This document shows, piece by piece, positions 31,324 through 32,378 of a stretch of 32,378 bases of DNA; positions within the stretch are counted from its first letter, which is position 1; every line of letters starts with the position of its first letter. Below the pieces are notes generated by a model. That model saw nothing but the letters and a program-made list of their open reading frames with translations. It was not told where the DNA came from and ran no database searches. The stretch covers positions 1 through 32,378 of the forward strand of contig CAVBBU010000006.1 of the NCBI GenBank assembly GCA_963593765.1. Direction: 5' to 3'. The DNA comes from CAVBBU01 sp963593765. Its GTDB lineage: Bacteria > Bacillota > Clostridia > Lachnospirales > Lachnospiraceae. Both the position numbers and the translations under genes were made by a program.

Positions 31324-32277
31324 TTACTGAACTTCGCTCCAATCTGTTATAACGCCTGTATATATATCCTTAACCTGATCCTTAGTAAGTCCGTCTATAG
31401 GATTGTCATTATTAGCTATTACTGCGATACCGTCTGTTGCTATAACTGTTGATGTAAGTCCTGCTTCCTTCTCTGAATCCTTAAGCTCTCTTGATGCCAT
31501 ACCTATATTACATACACCCTCTATAGCTGAGTTCATACCAGTTGTTGAATCTGACTGCTGAAGCTCTACTGTAGCATTTGGATTTACCTGCTTGTAGCTT
31601 TCTATAAGCTTTTCCATAACAGGTGATACAGAAGAAGATCCTGCTACTGATATGCTTCCTGATGGCTTAGAGCCCTCGTATGCCTTAGCATCCTCTACTG
31701 AAGATATGTAGCCATTGTCCTCTACTACCTTTTGTCCCTCGCTTGAAAGTATGTAATCTATAAAGTCCTGTGTAAGCTCGTCTACATCACCCTTTGTTGC
31801 TATGTTAAATGGCCTTGATATCTTGTAGCTTCCAGACTTTATATTATCTACTGTAGGCTCAGCTCCATCTATCTTAAGTGCCTTTACTGTGTCGTTAAGT
31901 GCTCCGAGTGATACATAGCCTATAGCTGCTGTGTTGCCAGATACGCTAGTTAGCATAACCTGTGTAGAATTTGTTATATCTGCATAATCTACAGTATTAT
32001 CTACCTTCTCGCCTGCATCATTTTTCTCCTCTACGCCAAACAGCTCTATAAATGCTCCTCTAGTTCCTGAGCCATCCTCTCTTGAGATAACTGTAATCTC
32101 ACCTTCCATAGAAGCTGCCGCTGCCTCTGTTTTTGCCTCTTCCGTCTTTGCCTCTGCCTCAGTCTTTGCCTCTCCTGCTGCTGTAGTAGTCTCCTGCGTA
32201 CTGCTTGATCCCCCACAGCCAACAAGTGCTGCTGCCATAACTCCTGCAATTACCATGCTTAAAATTCTCTTTTTCAT
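31324..32277 (-). CDS. pstS: Phosphate-binding lipoprotein PstS with circularly permuted domains
   Basis: A 317-residue lipoprotein. The signal peptide ends in the lipobox LVGC with Cys21, followed by a Thr/Glu/Ala/Lys-rich linker to about residue 57. The phosphate-binding parts are in unusual order. The segment that normally forms the second half (GEITVISREDGSGTRGAF, from residue 59, through LSSEGQKVVEDNGYI near 191) comes first. The segment that normally starts the mature protein (GSISVAGSSSVSPVMEKL, from residue 207) comes second and runs to TDWSEV at the C-terminus, where a normal PstS would continue into GEITVISRED. Both phosphate-site loops (SSSVSP and DGSGTRGAF) are present, so it should still bind phosphate. 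It is first in the pst-pho operon. Confidence 0.92.
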   Translation of the reverse strand: MKKRILSMVIAGVMAAALVGCGGSSSTQETTTAAGEAKTEAEAKTEEAKTEAAAASMEGEITVISREDGSGTRGAFIELFGVEEKNDAGEKVDNTVDYADITNSTQVMLTSVSGNTAAIGYVSLGALNDTVKALKIDGAEPTVDNIKSGSYKISRPFNIATKGDVDELTQDFIDYILSSEGQKVVEDNGYISSVEDAKAYEGSKPSGSISVAGSSSVSPVMEKLIESYKQVNPNATVELQQSDSTTGMNSAIEGVCNIGMASRELKDSEKEAGLTSTVIATDGIAVIANNDNPIDGLTKDQVKDIYTGVITDWSEVQ

Positions 32278-32325
32278 AATTTAATTCCTCTCTTTGTTTT
32301 ATATTGTTTTTAATGTTTTATACGT

Positions 32326-32359
32326 AAAAATAGGATATGTGCCTTTGCACATATCCTAT
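32326..32359 (-). terminator. Intrinsic terminator upstream of pstS
   Basis: A perfect 12- to 13-bp stem (32330-32342 with 32347-32359, four-base loop) is followed in minus reading by TTTTT (32326-32330). It stands 48 bases before the pstS start codon. It either ends the gene upstream, outside the window, or attenuates the pst leader. Confidence 0.75.
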
Positions 32360-32378
32360 AGTAAATATTCTATGTAAA

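Noticed and set aside
32046..32249. Gln/Arg-rich frame of 67 residues on the minus strand
   Set aside because: It is a shifted reading of the low-complexity linker of pstS and has the composition expected from that repeat.
1..32378. CRISPR arrays, tRNA or rRNA genes, complete insertion sequences
   Set aside because: No regularly spaced repeats, no cloverleaf or rRNA-like stretches and no transposase frames were found on either strand.

Overview
The window looks like chromosome from a low-GC Gram-positive anaerobe of the Clostridia, most likely a Lachnospiraceae-type organism. This is inferred from gene content (pyruvate,phosphate dikinase, a Na+-pump decarboxylase beta subunit, a phosphotransferase system with EI and HPr, YfhO and GtrA membrane proteins, a Pst/Pho operon), AGGAGG-type ribosome sites and AT-rich spacers. 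No rRNA, tRNA, CRISPR array or complete insertion sequence was seen. Nearly all genes lie on the minus strand.

Layout. (1) 1-834: a PII-type nitrogen regulator followed by a PotA-type ABC ATPase that runs off the window. (2) 1009-2325: a LuxR-type regulator (GTG start) divergent from a DtxR-family metal regulator. (3) 2328-11362: a galactitol-type PTS locus. It runs from an MtlR-like PRD/EIIB/EIIA regulator through gatA, gatB, gatC, galactitol-1-phosphate dehydrogenase, a PfkB sugar-phosphate kinase and a low-molecular-weight tyrosine phosphatase to HPr and enzyme I. The spacer before enzyme I is packed with palindromes. (4) 11595-18824: ppdK, argH, yfhO and a GtrA-family gene. (5) 18935-20419: a small OadG-like peptide gene and oadB, headed by a consensus promoter, a yybP-ykoY-like (Mn2+) riboswitch and an intrinsic terminator. 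(6) 20509-25453: an accessory island with a 96-residue protein, a DIP1984-like protein, a PARG-type ADP-ribose hydrolase, an XRE regulator, a 213-residue protein of unknown function, a calcineurin-like phosphoesterase and an HD-domain protein. (7) 25681-32378: a candidate phosphate-controlled small RNA on the plus strand, then the operon pstS-pstC-pstA-pstB-phoU-phoP-phoR.

The most striking structure is in region 6. Five transcription units each start with the same promoter design: a 17-bp inverted repeat, TTYAAC-N5-GTTNAA in plus-strand reading, overlapping by one base a -35 box of the ATGACA type. In four of the five, the -10 box lies exactly 17 bases further on. This looks like one regulon of scattered single genes. 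The XRE protein encoded in the middle, itself behind such a site, is the obvious candidate regulator. Other notable points are the Mn2+-type riboswitch in front of a Na+ pump subunit, a PstS whose two halves are in circularly permuted order, three 11-bp direct repeats before the small-RNA promoter beside phoPR, and an HPr with Arg instead of the regulatory Ser46.
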